Assembly (NCBI GenBank): GCA_959604655.1
Contig: CAUHCL010000028.1
Span: 1-21,335, forward strand
Reading direction: 5' to 3'
DNA from: an uncultured Alistipes sp.
GTDB lineage: Bacteria > Bacteroidota > Bacteroidia > Bacteroidales > Rikenellaceae
DNA: 21,335 nt
In this document: one piece after another, positions 1 through 9,469 of the stretch
Numbering within the stretch: the stretch's first letter is position 1
Layout: every line of letters starts with the position of its first letter
Notes under the pieces: model-generated
The model's database searches: none
What the model was told of the DNA's origin: nothing
The model's input: only the letters and a program-made list of their open reading frames with translations
Position numbers and translations under genes: made by a program

Positions 1-678
1 ACGGCGGCGCAGAACTTCATCGACTGCGCCATAGACCGCATATGCGACGCCGCGGTCACCGAATCGGCGGGAATATTCACGCTGCACGTCGACCGCATAG
101 AGGTCGCCGCGTCGCGCGACTTCGTAATATACGAGATACTCAATTCGCGCTACGGATTCAAGGGCGACACCGTAGACGGGCTGTGCAAGGCGCTCGACGC
201 GGGCAGCTCGGGCAAGAGGTTCTATTCGCGCAGCCACGTGGCCTATGTCGACCGCGGGAACATAGTCATAGCGCGCATTGATGACGACGACCCGTGCGAG
301 ATAGCGGTGGCCGAGGGGCAGCAGCGGGCCTACTGCGGCGGCGCGGCGCTCTACTTCGAGCTGTGCGACGCCGACGACATGCCCTCGTTCGACGTGCCCG
401 AGAACATAGCGCTGTTAGACGCCTCGAGGATCTCGTGGCCCCTTACGCTGCGCCGCTGGCGCGACGGCGACTCGTTCGTACCCTTCGGGATGAACGGCCG
501 CAAGAAGGTGAGCGACTACCTCATCGACCGCAAGATGTCGTCGGCCGAGAAGCGGCGCCAGTTCGTGCTCACCTCCGACGGCAGCATAGCATGGCTGGTG
601 GGGCAGCGCATAGACGACGATTACCGTATTACGCCCGACACCGACAAGGTGCTGCGCATAACCAAGGAGATTATCTGA
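1..678 (+). CDS. tilS: tRNA(Ile)-lysidine synthetase TilS, C-terminal part (5' end outside window)
   Basis: TilS attaches lysine to C34 of the AUA-reading tRNA(Ile), converting it to lysidine so that the tRNA reads AUA and is charged with isoleucine. The reading frame is open from base 1 to the TGA at 676-678, giving 225 residues that lack the N-terminal PP-loop ATPase domain. What remains is the TilS C-terminal domain: a stretch reading WRDGDSFVPFGMNGRKKVSDYL, then a Lys-rich turn (RKMSSAEKRR) and WLVGQRIDDDYRI, all typical of the tRNA-binding end of the family. The next gene starts two bases after the stop, so it is probably co-transcribed with holA. Identification rests on the C-terminal half only, but that part is distinctive. 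Confidence 0.9.
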   Translation, partial: TAAQNFIDCAIDRICDAAVTESAGIFTLHVDRIEVAASRDFVIYEILNSRYGFKGDTVDGLCKALDAGSSGKRFYSRSHVAYVDRGNIVIARIDDDDPCEIAVAEGQQRAYCGGAALYFELCDADDMPSFDVPENIALLDASRISWPLTLRRWRDGDSFVPFGMNGRKKVSDYLIDRKMSSAEKRRQFVLTSDGSIAWLVGQRIDDDYRITPDTDKVLRITKEII

Positions 679-680
679 CG

Positions 681-1751
681 ATGGCCAAAAGCACCGTGAA
701 ATTCAAGGACAGCGTGGCCGAGTTCGAACGCCTGCGCGCGGAGATAACCCGAGGCCGTTTCGCGCCCGTATATCTGCTCATGGGCGAGGAGAGCTATTTC
801 ATCGACATATTGTGCGACGAGCTGGCGCAGCGCACGCTGACCCCCGAGGAGCAGGCCTTCAACCGCATAATCGTATACGGCAAGGACAGCGACGCGGGGC
901 AGATCGTGAACCTCTGCCGCCAGATGCCCATGACGGGTTCGCGCGAGGTGATAATAGTGAAGGAGGCGCAGCAGCTGCGTGGCATCGAGAAGCTCTCGCA
1001 CTACACCTCGCGGCCGCAGGACTCGACCATACTCGTGGTGTGCCACAAGGAGCGCAGCGTCGACAAGCGTTCGGCGTTCTACAAGCAGTGCGTCTCGGCG
1101 GGCGCGGTGTTCGAGTCGGTGCGGCCGCGCGACTACGAGATCGGGCCGTGGCTCGCGTCGTTCATCGCCTCGCGCGGGCTGAGGATAGCCCCCAAGGCCG
1201 TGCAGATGCTCACCGACCATCTGGGGTGCGACATTGCCAAGATATCGAACGAGATCGACAAACTCATAGTGTCGCTGCCCGCGGGCACGACCGACATAAC
1301 CGACGGCCACATAGAGAGCAACGTGGGCATATCGAAGGACTTCAACAACTTCGAGCTGTGCGCCGCCGTGGCCCGACGGGACGTGGCGCGCGCCATGCGC
1401 ATAGCCGACCACTTTGCCCGCAATCCCAAGGACAATCCGCTGCTGCTCACCGTGATGGCGCTGTTCGGGCAGTTCCGCGACATGTTCGTGGTCAACTATC
1501 TGCGCTGGCAGGCCAAGTATCGCGGCAAGCCGTTTCCCGACGATACGGAGCTGATGCGCACGTTGAAGAAGAGCAACATATTCGCCATACGCGAAATCAA
1601 GGAGCTGTCGGCCATGTGGAACAACCGCAGCGTATTCAACATACTCGGCCTGCTGCGCGAGTACGACGGCAAGAGCAAGGGCATAGATGCGGGCGCGGCC
1701 GACGACGGCGAGCTGCTGCGCGAGCTGCTGCTTAAAATATTCGCGTCGTAA
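681..1751 (+). CDS. holA: DNA polymerase III subunit delta
   Basis: HolA is the clamp-loader subunit that opens the beta sliding clamp. The protein is 356 residues, a usual length for the family. It starts at the ATG two bases after tilS (MAKSTVKFKDSVAEF). The frame stays open further upstream, but that stretch only shadows tilS. Visible family features are the N-terminal segment FAPVYLLMGEESYFID (near residues 32-47), the central RPRDYEIGPWLASFIASRGL segment, and the C-terminal collar-type helices with NPKDNPLLLTVMALFGQFRDM. The delta subunit keeps the AAA+ fold but has no working ATP site, and no Walker A motif is seen here. The spacing implies an operon with tilS and the downstream aminotransferase-like gene. 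Confidence 0.9.
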   Translation: MAKSTVKFKDSVAEFERLRAEITRGRFAPVYLLMGEESYFIDILCDELAQRTLTPEEQAFNRIIVYGKDSDAGQIVNLCRQMPMTGSREVIIVKEAQQLRGIEKLSHYTSRPQDSTILVVCHKERSVDKRSAFYKQCVSAGAVFESVRPRDYEIGPWLASFIASRGLRIAPKAVQMLTDHLGCDIAKISNEIDKLIVSLPAGTTDITDGHIESNVGISKDFNNFELCAAVARRDVARAMRIADHFARNPKDNPLLLTVMALFGQFRDMFVVNYLRWQAKYRGKPFPDDTELMRTLKKSNIFAIREIKELSAMWNNRSVFNILGLLREYDGKSKGIDAGAADDGELLRELLLKIFAS

Positions 1752-1768
1752 GCGGGCGCCCCGATGTC

Positions 1769-2545
1769 ATGACAGCGAATCACGAAAGACAGATGCTTTT
1801 CAACGGCGAGCTGCGGCCTGCGGCACCGCAGCGGGGACCTTATGTCTTTCAAAACGTGCACACGCTGGGCGGCGAGTGCCGCCGATTGCAACGGCATGTC
1901 GAGGTGCTGACGGCCGCGGCGGAGCAGCTGTTCGGCATCGATCTCGATCTCGCGGCCCGCGAGGCGGGGCTGCAGGCCCGACGGCTGGCCGAGGCATGCC
2001 GCCTGACGCGCAACGTGACCGTGAGGCTGATCGTGAAGGCCTATCCTTCGGGCGATGTGAGCATGGAGTACGACGAGCCGTCGATATACCGCGGCTACGT
2101 GCTGCGCAGCCTGCGTCCCGATGCCGTGTGCGTGAACATGGCGCCGCCGCTGTGGCCGTTTCCCACCTCGGCGGCCGTCGAGACCCGTGCGCTGGCCGAC
2201 GCCACGGCGCGGGCGCGGGGATTTCATACGGCCGTGCTGACCGATGCGGAGGGCAATCTGGTGTCGGAGAGCGCGCGGCCCATCTTCGTGGTGCGCGGCT
2301 ACACGCTTCTCACGCCCCCGTGCGCTGCGATGTCGGTGGAGCGCGAAACGGCCGAGCTGGCGGCGCGCGAGGCTTCGCTGGCCGTGGTGAGCCGACCGCT
2401 CACGCGCGACGACCTGGCCTCGGCCGACGAGGTGCTGACGGTCAACTATCAGGGCGTGACCTCCATAGCCCGCATCGACGGCAAGCCCTACATGTCGATC
2501 ATAGCCGAGAAACTGGCCGAATATATGGAGGCGGCCGTGCGGTAG
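1769..2545 (+). CDS. Class-IV aminotransferase-like protein, PLP lysine apparently missing
   Basis: The 258 residues match the outline of fold-type IV PLP enzymes (branched-chain aminotransferase, PabC, D-amino-acid transaminase): an N-terminal HVEVLTAAAEQLFGI helix, a central AVLTDAEGNLVSESARPIFVV segment that corresponds to the family's G-x-hydrophobic-x-E-x4-N-x-F motif, a TLLTPP segment, and a C-terminal ADEVLTVNYQGVTSIARIDG. The lysine that normally holds PLP lies about 20 residues before the aligned Gly. Here that stretch reads PFPTSAAVETRALADATARARG and contains no lysine. The motif Asn is also replaced (ARPIF). The Glu is kept. The protein may have lost PLP chemistry or been misaligned by me. 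The start at 1769 lies 17 bases after holA; Met9 (1793) is a possible alternative. The substrate cannot be named. Confidence 0.6.
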   Translation: MTANHERQMLFNGELRPAAPQRGPYVFQNVHTLGGECRRLQRHVEVLTAAAEQLFGIDLDLAAREAGLQARRLAEACRLTRNVTVRLIVKAYPSGDVSMEYDEPSIYRGYVLRSLRPDAVCVNMAPPLWPFPTSAAVETRALADATARARGFHTAVLTDAEGNLVSESARPIFVVRGYTLLTPPCAAMSVERETAELAAREASLAVVSRPLTRDDLASADEVLTVNYQGVTSIARIDGKPYMSIIAEKLAEYMEAAVR

Positions 2546-2564
2546 CGTCGGCGCCCGCACGGCT

Positions 2565-2607
2565 CCGCGGCAGGCCCGAATGTGCCCCGCGGCAGGCCGA
2601 ATGTGCC
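2565..2607 (+). repeat. Short tandem repeat, two copies of about 21-22 nt
   Basis: Two adjacent copies, CCGCGGCAGGCCCG-AATGTGCC (2565-2586) and CCGCGGCAGGCCG-AATGTGCC (2587-2607), differ by a single C. A more diverged stretch follows (about 2608-2626). They lie between the aminotransferase-like gene and the POT transporter promoter. No function is evident. Confidence 0.75.
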
Positions 2608-2657
2608 GCAGCGGCCGATTGCGTCCGCGCCGTGGCGCAGATTTGGGAATAATTTCC

Positions 2658-2665
2658 TATATTTG
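2658..2665 (+). promoter_or_regulatory. Bacteroidota -7 promoter element for the POT transporter
   Basis: TATATTTG fits the Bacteroidota -7 consensus TAnnTTTG and lies 51 bases before the transporter ATG. A TTTG at 2642-2645 is only 12 bases upstream, so a normally spaced -33 box is not present. Confidence 0.55.
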
Positions 2666-2716
2666 TGTCGAATTTGCGAGAAGCGATCTATTAACACACT
2701 AAACTACTGATAAACT

Positions 2717-4240
2717 ATGTTCAAAGGACAACCAAAAGGTTTGTACGCTTTGGCGCTCGCCAATACGGGCGAACGTTTCGGCTACTACACCATGCTTGCC
2801 GTGTTCGTGCTTTATCTGAAGGCCAATTTCGGGCTTTCGGCCGCCGACGCGGGTCAGATCTATTCGACGTTCCTCATGTTCGTCTACTTCCTCCCCTTCG
2901 TGGGCGGTATACTGGCCGACAAGTTCGGTTACGGCAAGATGGTCACCATCGGAATATTCATCATGTTCCTCGGCTATGCCTTCCTGTCCCTGCCGCTGGG
3001 CTCGGGAGGCGCGGCGCTGGCAGGCATGTACGGCGCGCTGCTGCTCATAAGCTGCGGTACGGGACTCTTCAAGGGTAACCTCCAGGTGCTGGTGGGCAAT
3101 CTCTACGACAATCCCGAGTATGAGTCGAAGCGCGACTCGGCGTTCTCGATCTTCTACATGGCTATCAACATCGGCGCGTTGTTCGCTCCGTCGGCCGCCG
3201 TGGGCATGAAAAACTATGCCATGAACACGCTCGGACTGGACGAGGGCACGGCCTACCACTTCGCTTTCGCCGTGGCATGCGTGTCGCTCATAATCTCCAT
3301 AGCCATCTATTACGCTTTCCGCGGCACGTTCAAGCATGCCGAGGGCGGCGCCAAGAAGAAGGACAGCGCACAGGAGCCCGTGCGCGAGCTTTCGAAGGAG
3401 GAGACCAAGTCGCGCATCGTGGCCCTGTGCCTCGTGTTCGCCGTGGTGATATTCTTCTGGATGGCGTTCCACCAGAACGGACTTACGCTGACCTACTTCG
3501 CCGACGAGTTCACCCGCGACAGCAGCTCGGGCGTGGAGAGCATGATGTTCAACGTGTGGAACCTGGTGCTGGTGATCTTCATCGTATATGCGCTCTTCTC
3601 GCTGTTCCAGAGCGATTCCAACAAGGGCCGTGCGATATCGGCGGGTGTGATAGTAGCTTCGGCGGCCGTGCTCGTAGCGCAGTACATGCGTCTGCCTGCC
3701 GAGACCAAGGTCGACGCCGAGATCTTCCAGCAGTTCAACCCCTTCTTCGTGGTGGCTCTGACTCCCGTGTCTATCGCACTGTTCGGTTGGCTGGCCAAGA
3801 ATGGCAAGGAGCCTTCGGCGCCCCGCAAGATCGGTCTGGGCATGCTGGTGGCCGCAGTGGGCTATGTCATCATGACCGTGGGTTCGATGCACCTGCTCAG
3901 CCCTGCCGAGCAGGCTGCCGCGGCGGGTACCTCGGCCGCTACGCTGGTGTCGCCCAACTGGCTCATATCGACCTATCTGGTGCTGACGTTCGCCGAGCTG
4001 CTGCTCTCGCCGATGGGTATCTCGTTCGTGTCGAAGGTGGCGCCCCCCAAGTACAAGGGCATGATGATGGGCGGCTGGTTCGTAGCCACGGCCATAGGCA
4101 ACAAGCTCACGAGCGTATGTTCGTCGCTGTGGGGCGAACTGCCCCTGGTGGTGGTTTGGGGCGTGCTTATCGGTCTGTGCCTCCTTTCGGCCGTGTTCAT
4201 CTTCTCGATAATGAAGAAACTCGAATCGGCCACCAAATAA
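2717..4240 (+). CDS. POT/PTR-family peptide MFS transporter
   Basis: This is an inner-membrane proton-coupled oligopeptide importer of the major facilitator superfamily. The 507-residue protein is almost entirely hydrophobic helices with one charged loop near residues 203-233, as expected for bacterial POT proteins with 14 segments. Family marks are the N-terminal NTGERFGYY (16-24), the GTGLFKGNLQVLVG segment with Lys119 (115-128), and FYMAINIGALFAP (146-158). The canonical proton-coupling motif is ExxERFxYY; here its first Glu is Asn16. The gene stands alone between its own -7 element and a strong terminator, and the ATG at 2717 places the first helix directly at the N-terminus. The exact substrate (di- or tripeptides) cannot be read from sequence. 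Confidence 0.9.
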   Translation: MFKGQPKGLYALALANTGERFGYYTMLAVFVLYLKANFGLSAADAGQIYSTFLMFVYFLPFVGGILADKFGYGKMVTIGIFIMFLGYAFLSLPLGSGGAALAGMYGALLLISCGTGLFKGNLQVLVGNLYDNPEYESKRDSAFSIFYMAINIGALFAPSAAVGMKNYAMNTLGLDEGTAYHFAFAVACVSLIISIAIYYAFRGTFKHAEGGAKKKDSAQEPVRELSKEETKSRIVALCLVFAVVIFFWMAFHQNGLTLTYFADEFTRDSSSGVESMMFNVWNLVLVIFIVYALFSLFQSDSNKGRAISAGVIVASAAVLVAQYMRLPAETKVDAEIFQQFNPFFVVALTPVSIALFGWLAKNGKEPSAPRKIGLGMLVAAVGYVIMTVGSMHLLSPAEQAAAAGTSAATLVSPNWLISTYLVLTFAELLLSPMGISFVSKVAPPKYKGMMMGGWFVATAIGNKLTSVCSSLWGELPLVVVWGVLIGLCLLSAVFIFSIMKKLESATK

Positions 4241-4264
4241 CATAGCCGATCGCGACGATACGAT

Positions 4265-4295
4265 GGGGCTGCCTTGCGGGCAGCCCCGTTTTTTT
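4265..4295 (+). terminator. Rho-independent terminator after the POT transporter
   Basis: A perfect 9-bp stem, GGGGCTGCC (4265-4273) with GGCAGCCCC (4279-4287), has a 5-nt loop and is followed by G and seven T (4289-4295). It starts 25 bases after the transporter stop codon. Confidence 0.92.
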
Positions 4296-4335
4296 GTGGC
4301 GGCCCCGTGCCATGTGAGCCCGCACGACGGCCGAT

Positions 4336-4366
4336 TTTGCGTAATTGCAACGTTTTAGTATATTTG
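4336..4366 (+). promoter_or_regulatory. Bacteroidota housekeeping promoter for mnmA
   Basis: TTTG (4336-4339), a 19-base spacer and TATATTTG (4359-4366) are a full match to the -33 TTTG / -7 TAnnTTTG promoter. The mnmA ATG lies 32 bases downstream after an A-rich leader. It drives mnmA and probably the EEP-like gene behind it. Confidence 0.88.
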
Positions 4367-4397
4367 TAATTTCATTCCGTAAAAAAAATTATAGCAG

Positions 4398-5573
4398 ATG
4401 GCAAAAGTGGTGGTCGGATTGTCGGGCGGAGTCGATTCCTCGGTGGCGGCGTATCTTCTCAAACGGCAGGGGCATGAGGTCATAGGGCTGTTCATGCGCA
4501 ATTGGCACGATACCGAGGGTACGCTCGAAGGCGACTGCCCGTGGTACGACGATCAGGTGTTCGCCGAGCTGGTGGCCAAGCGCCTCGACATTCCGTTCAG
4601 GTTCGTCGACCTGTCGGCCGAGTATCGGCGGCGCGTGGTGAACTACATGTTCGCCGAATACGAGCGCGGCCGCACGCCCAATCCCGACGTGCTGTGCAAC
4701 CGCGAGATAAAGTTCGACGCCTTTCTGAACGAGGCTCTCAAGTTGGGGGCCGATTTCGTCGCCACGGGCCACTATTGCCGCAAGGCCGAGGAACGGCGCG
4801 ACGGGCATACGGTATACAGGCTGCTCGCGGGAGCCGACGGCAACAAGGACCAGAGCTATTTCCTCTGCCAGCTCTCGCAGGAGCAGCTGCGCTACGCACT
4901 CTTCCCCGTGGGCGATCTGCTCAAGCCCGAGGTGCGCCGCATAGCCGAGGAACAGAAGCTGGCCACCGCCAAGCGCAAGGATTCGCAGGGCATATGTTTC
5001 GTCGGCAAGGTCGACCTGCCCGTTTTCCTCCAGCAGAAGCTCGCCGCCAGGGCGGGCAACGTGCACGAGATACTCCCTTCGTGGGCGGGGTATTCGCGCC
5101 GTGCCGCCGATGACGACCTGAAGACGCTGGCCGAGCCGTATCGCTACACCGTGCGCGACGGCAAGAAGATAGGCACCCACAACGGCGCCCATTTCTATAC
5201 GATAGGGCAGCGCAAGGGGCTCGGTATAGGCGGCCGCAAGGAGTCGCTGTTCATAATAGCCACCGATGTGCGGGAGAATGTGATTTACGTGGGCGAGGGC
5301 GACGCCCATCCCGGGCTCTACCGCAGGGCGCTGCGCCTGAGCGACGGGCAGACGCGCTGGATAGACGGCGCCGATGCCATGCGGACGGGCGAGCGGCGTC
5401 GGTACAGCGTGAGGATACGCTACCGCCAGCCGTTGCAGCGGGCCGAGCTGGTCTGCCGCGAGGACGGGTTCTATATTCTCTTCGACGAGCCGCAGCGCGG
5501 AATCGCCGCGGGACAGTTCGCCGCGTGGTACGACGGCGACGTGCTGGTCGGTTCGGGGGTAATAGCCGAGTGA
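4398..5573 (+). CDS. mnmA: tRNA-specific 2-thiouridylase MnmA
   Basis: MnmA uses ATP and a sulfur relay to make 2-thiouridine at U34 of tRNAs for Lys, Glu and Gln in the cytoplasm. The 391-residue protein has the PP-loop ATP pyrophosphatase motif SGGVDSS (9-15), the nucleophile Cys100 in PDVLCNREIKF, and the second catalytic Cys200 in SQGICFVG. The central tRNA-binding stretch NKDQSYFLCQLSQ and the C-terminal beta-barrel with TIGQRKGLGIGG are also present. E. coli MnmA uses Cys102 and Cys199, so the spacing agrees. The ATG at 4398 is fixed by the promoter 32 bases upstream. The gene behind it begins one base after the stop. Confidence 0.96.
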   Translation: MAKVVVGLSGGVDSSVAAYLLKRQGHEVIGLFMRNWHDTEGTLEGDCPWYDDQVFAELVAKRLDIPFRFVDLSAEYRRRVVNYMFAEYERGRTPNPDVLCNREIKFDAFLNEALKLGADFVATGHYCRKAEERRDGHTVYRLLAGADGNKDQSYFLCQLSQEQLRYALFPVGDLLKPEVRRIAEEQKLATAKRKDSQGICFVGKVDLPVFLQQKLAARAGNVHEILPSWAGYSRRAADDDLKTLAEPYRYTVRDGKKIGTHNGAHFYTIGQRKGLGIGGRKESLFIIATDVRENVIYVGEGDAHPGLYRRALRLSDGQTRWIDGADAMRTGERRRYSVRIRYRQPLQRAELVCREDGFYILFDEPQRGIAAGQFAAWYDGDVLVGSGVIAE

Positions 5574-5574
5574 C

Positions 5575-6408
5575 ATGCGTACGGCGCTTGCCATAGCGGT
5601 GGCGTTGCTTTGCGCTTGCGGCATCGCTGCGGCGCAGAGTGGCGGCGGCACGCGTAAGTTCGGCGTGGCGTATTACGACATAGGCGGGCTGTACGACACC
5701 CTGCCGTCGAAGTTCTACGACGACCGCGCCTACACGCCGCAGGGGCGCATGCGCTGGGATACGCGCCGTTACCGCCGCAAGATCGGGAACACGGCGCGCG
5801 TGATCGACTCCATGTCGATGGACGTGGTGGTGCTGTACGGTGTGGAGAACGAGCGGGTGGTGCGCGACATAGCGGAGGCATGCGGATGCGACTATACTTA
5901 CATTTATTGTACGGCCGACAGCCGCGACGGTTTGGATTTTGCCATGCTCTATCTGGGCGATTCGTTCTTCCCGCGGCGGGTGACGCCCTGGCGCGGGGCC
6001 TTGTGCGTCGAGGGCGAGACGGCCGACCGCTCACTGACCATCGTGGCGGACAGGCACTCGACTTCGGCGGGCGTATTGCTGGCCGAAAAAGGGGTGTTTC
6101 GGAATAATAATATTATAATTCTCGGCCGACACAATAAATTAAAATTTGACGAACGCGGACTCGCCGACCGCACCTTGCGGGCCGAAAGGGCGGGGCGCGG
6201 CAACTGCTTCCGCCGCGGACGATGGGAGATGCGCGACCGCGTGTTCACCGATATCGAAGATGGGGTACGTTGCGACGTTTACGTCCGCGGATGGATGCTG
6301 ACGCCCGACGGAAGACCGCTGGCCACCTTCGACGGCGCGGCATATCGCGGAGGATTCTCCGAATGCCTGCCCGTATTCATTTATTTCGACGTGAAAGTTG
6401 GATATTAG
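5575..6408 (+). CDS. Secreted EEP-fold (endonuclease/exonuclease/phosphatase-like) protein, catalytic motifs lost
   Basis: The 277-residue protein has an N-terminal signal peptide (hydrophobic to residue 20, likely cut at AAA-Q). The rest follows the layout of exported Bacteroidota EEP proteins: an opening like FYNVENLFDT (here YYDIGGLYDT, 33-42), a TP-x-G-x3-W-x3-RY-x2-K segment (54-69), a VEN motif (90-92), and D-x3-LDFAMLY (118-126). The catalytic residues differ at every station: metal Glu of N-x-EN is Gly38; Glu of EVEN is Gly89; NHW is replaced by ADR (158-160); GDFND is GRHNK (184-188); and terminal SDHxPV is SECLPV (262-267). I infer a non-catalytic or re-purposed periplasmic protein. 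It starts one base after mnmA, so it is co-transcribed with it. An AT-rich patch at 6102-6148 stands out from the GC-rich surroundings. Fold assignment is moderately sure; function is unknown. Confidence 0.6.
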   Translation: MRTALAIAVALLCACGIAAAQSGGGTRKFGVAYYDIGGLYDTLPSKFYDDRAYTPQGRMRWDTRRYRRKIGNTARVIDSMSMDVVVLYGVENERVVRDIAEACGCDYTYIYCTADSRDGLDFAMLYLGDSFFPRRVTPWRGALCVEGETADRSLTIVADRHSTSAGVLLAEKGVFRNNNIIILGRHNKLKFDERGLADRTLRAERAGRGNCFRRGRWEMRDRVFTDIEDGVRCDVYVRGWMLTPDGRPLATFDGAAYRGGFSECLPVFIYFDVKVGY

Positions 6409-6427
6409 TAAAAAAGTTATAATTTTG
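6397..6427 (+). promoter_or_regulatory. Promoter for ppdK
   Basis: GTTG (6397-6400, one mismatch to TTTG), 19 bases, then TAATTTTG (6420-6427, full match to TAnnTTTG). The -33 box overlaps the last codons of the EEP-like gene. The leader to the ppdK ATG is AT-rich and about 55 bases long. Confidence 0.75.
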
Positions 6428-6488
6428 TATAATAATAGGTGCGACATACAAACTAATTTCTATTAATAAAATTCTAAAAACCAAAATT

Positions 6489-9218
<2,730 letters not shown>

Positions 9219-9234
9219 CGCACGCGCAGTCTGC

Positions 9235-9275
9235 AAAAAACTATCGCCCGATGCAGGTCGGGCGATAGTTTTTTT
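9235..9275 (+). terminator. Strong bidirectional terminator after ppdK
   Basis: A-rich left arm AAAAAACTATCGCCCGA (9235-9251) pairs with TCGGGCGATAGTTTTTTT (9258-9275) around a 6-nt loop. The A tract before and T tract after the stem let it work on both strands, between convergent genes. Confidence 0.93.
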
Positions 9276-9409
9276 GTCGGTAGAGCTGCCTGCTCGGAGC
9301 GCGCGCGGCCGAGGCTCGTTCGGCGGATTGCTGCCCAACCGTGGTTCGTGTGCTCCTGCCGTCGTTGGCTGCTGCTGTACTTCGCGCGGGGAGCCGAGGC
9401 TGGAACGAT

Positions 9410-9451
9410 AAAAAACCACCCGCCCGACTTTCATGGTCGGGCGGGTGGTTT
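9410..9451 (-). terminator. Rho-independent terminator of the BACON-LamG lipoprotein gene
   Basis: A perfect 16-bp stem, AAACCACCCGCCCGAC (9413-9428) with its complement at 9436-9451 and a 7-nt loop. On the minus strand it is followed by a run of T (A tract at 9410-9415). It lies 19 bases past the minus-strand stop codon. Confidence 0.92.
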
Positions 9452-9469
9452 GCGTTTTACGGAGTCTGG

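Noticed and set aside
2608..2626. A third full copy of the tandem repeat
   Set aside because: Too diverged to count as a true copy.
2699..4243. A 514-residue open frame antisense to the POT transporter
   Set aside because: It is rich in His, Glu and Arg and has no recognisable domain. It is a shadow of the transporter frame.
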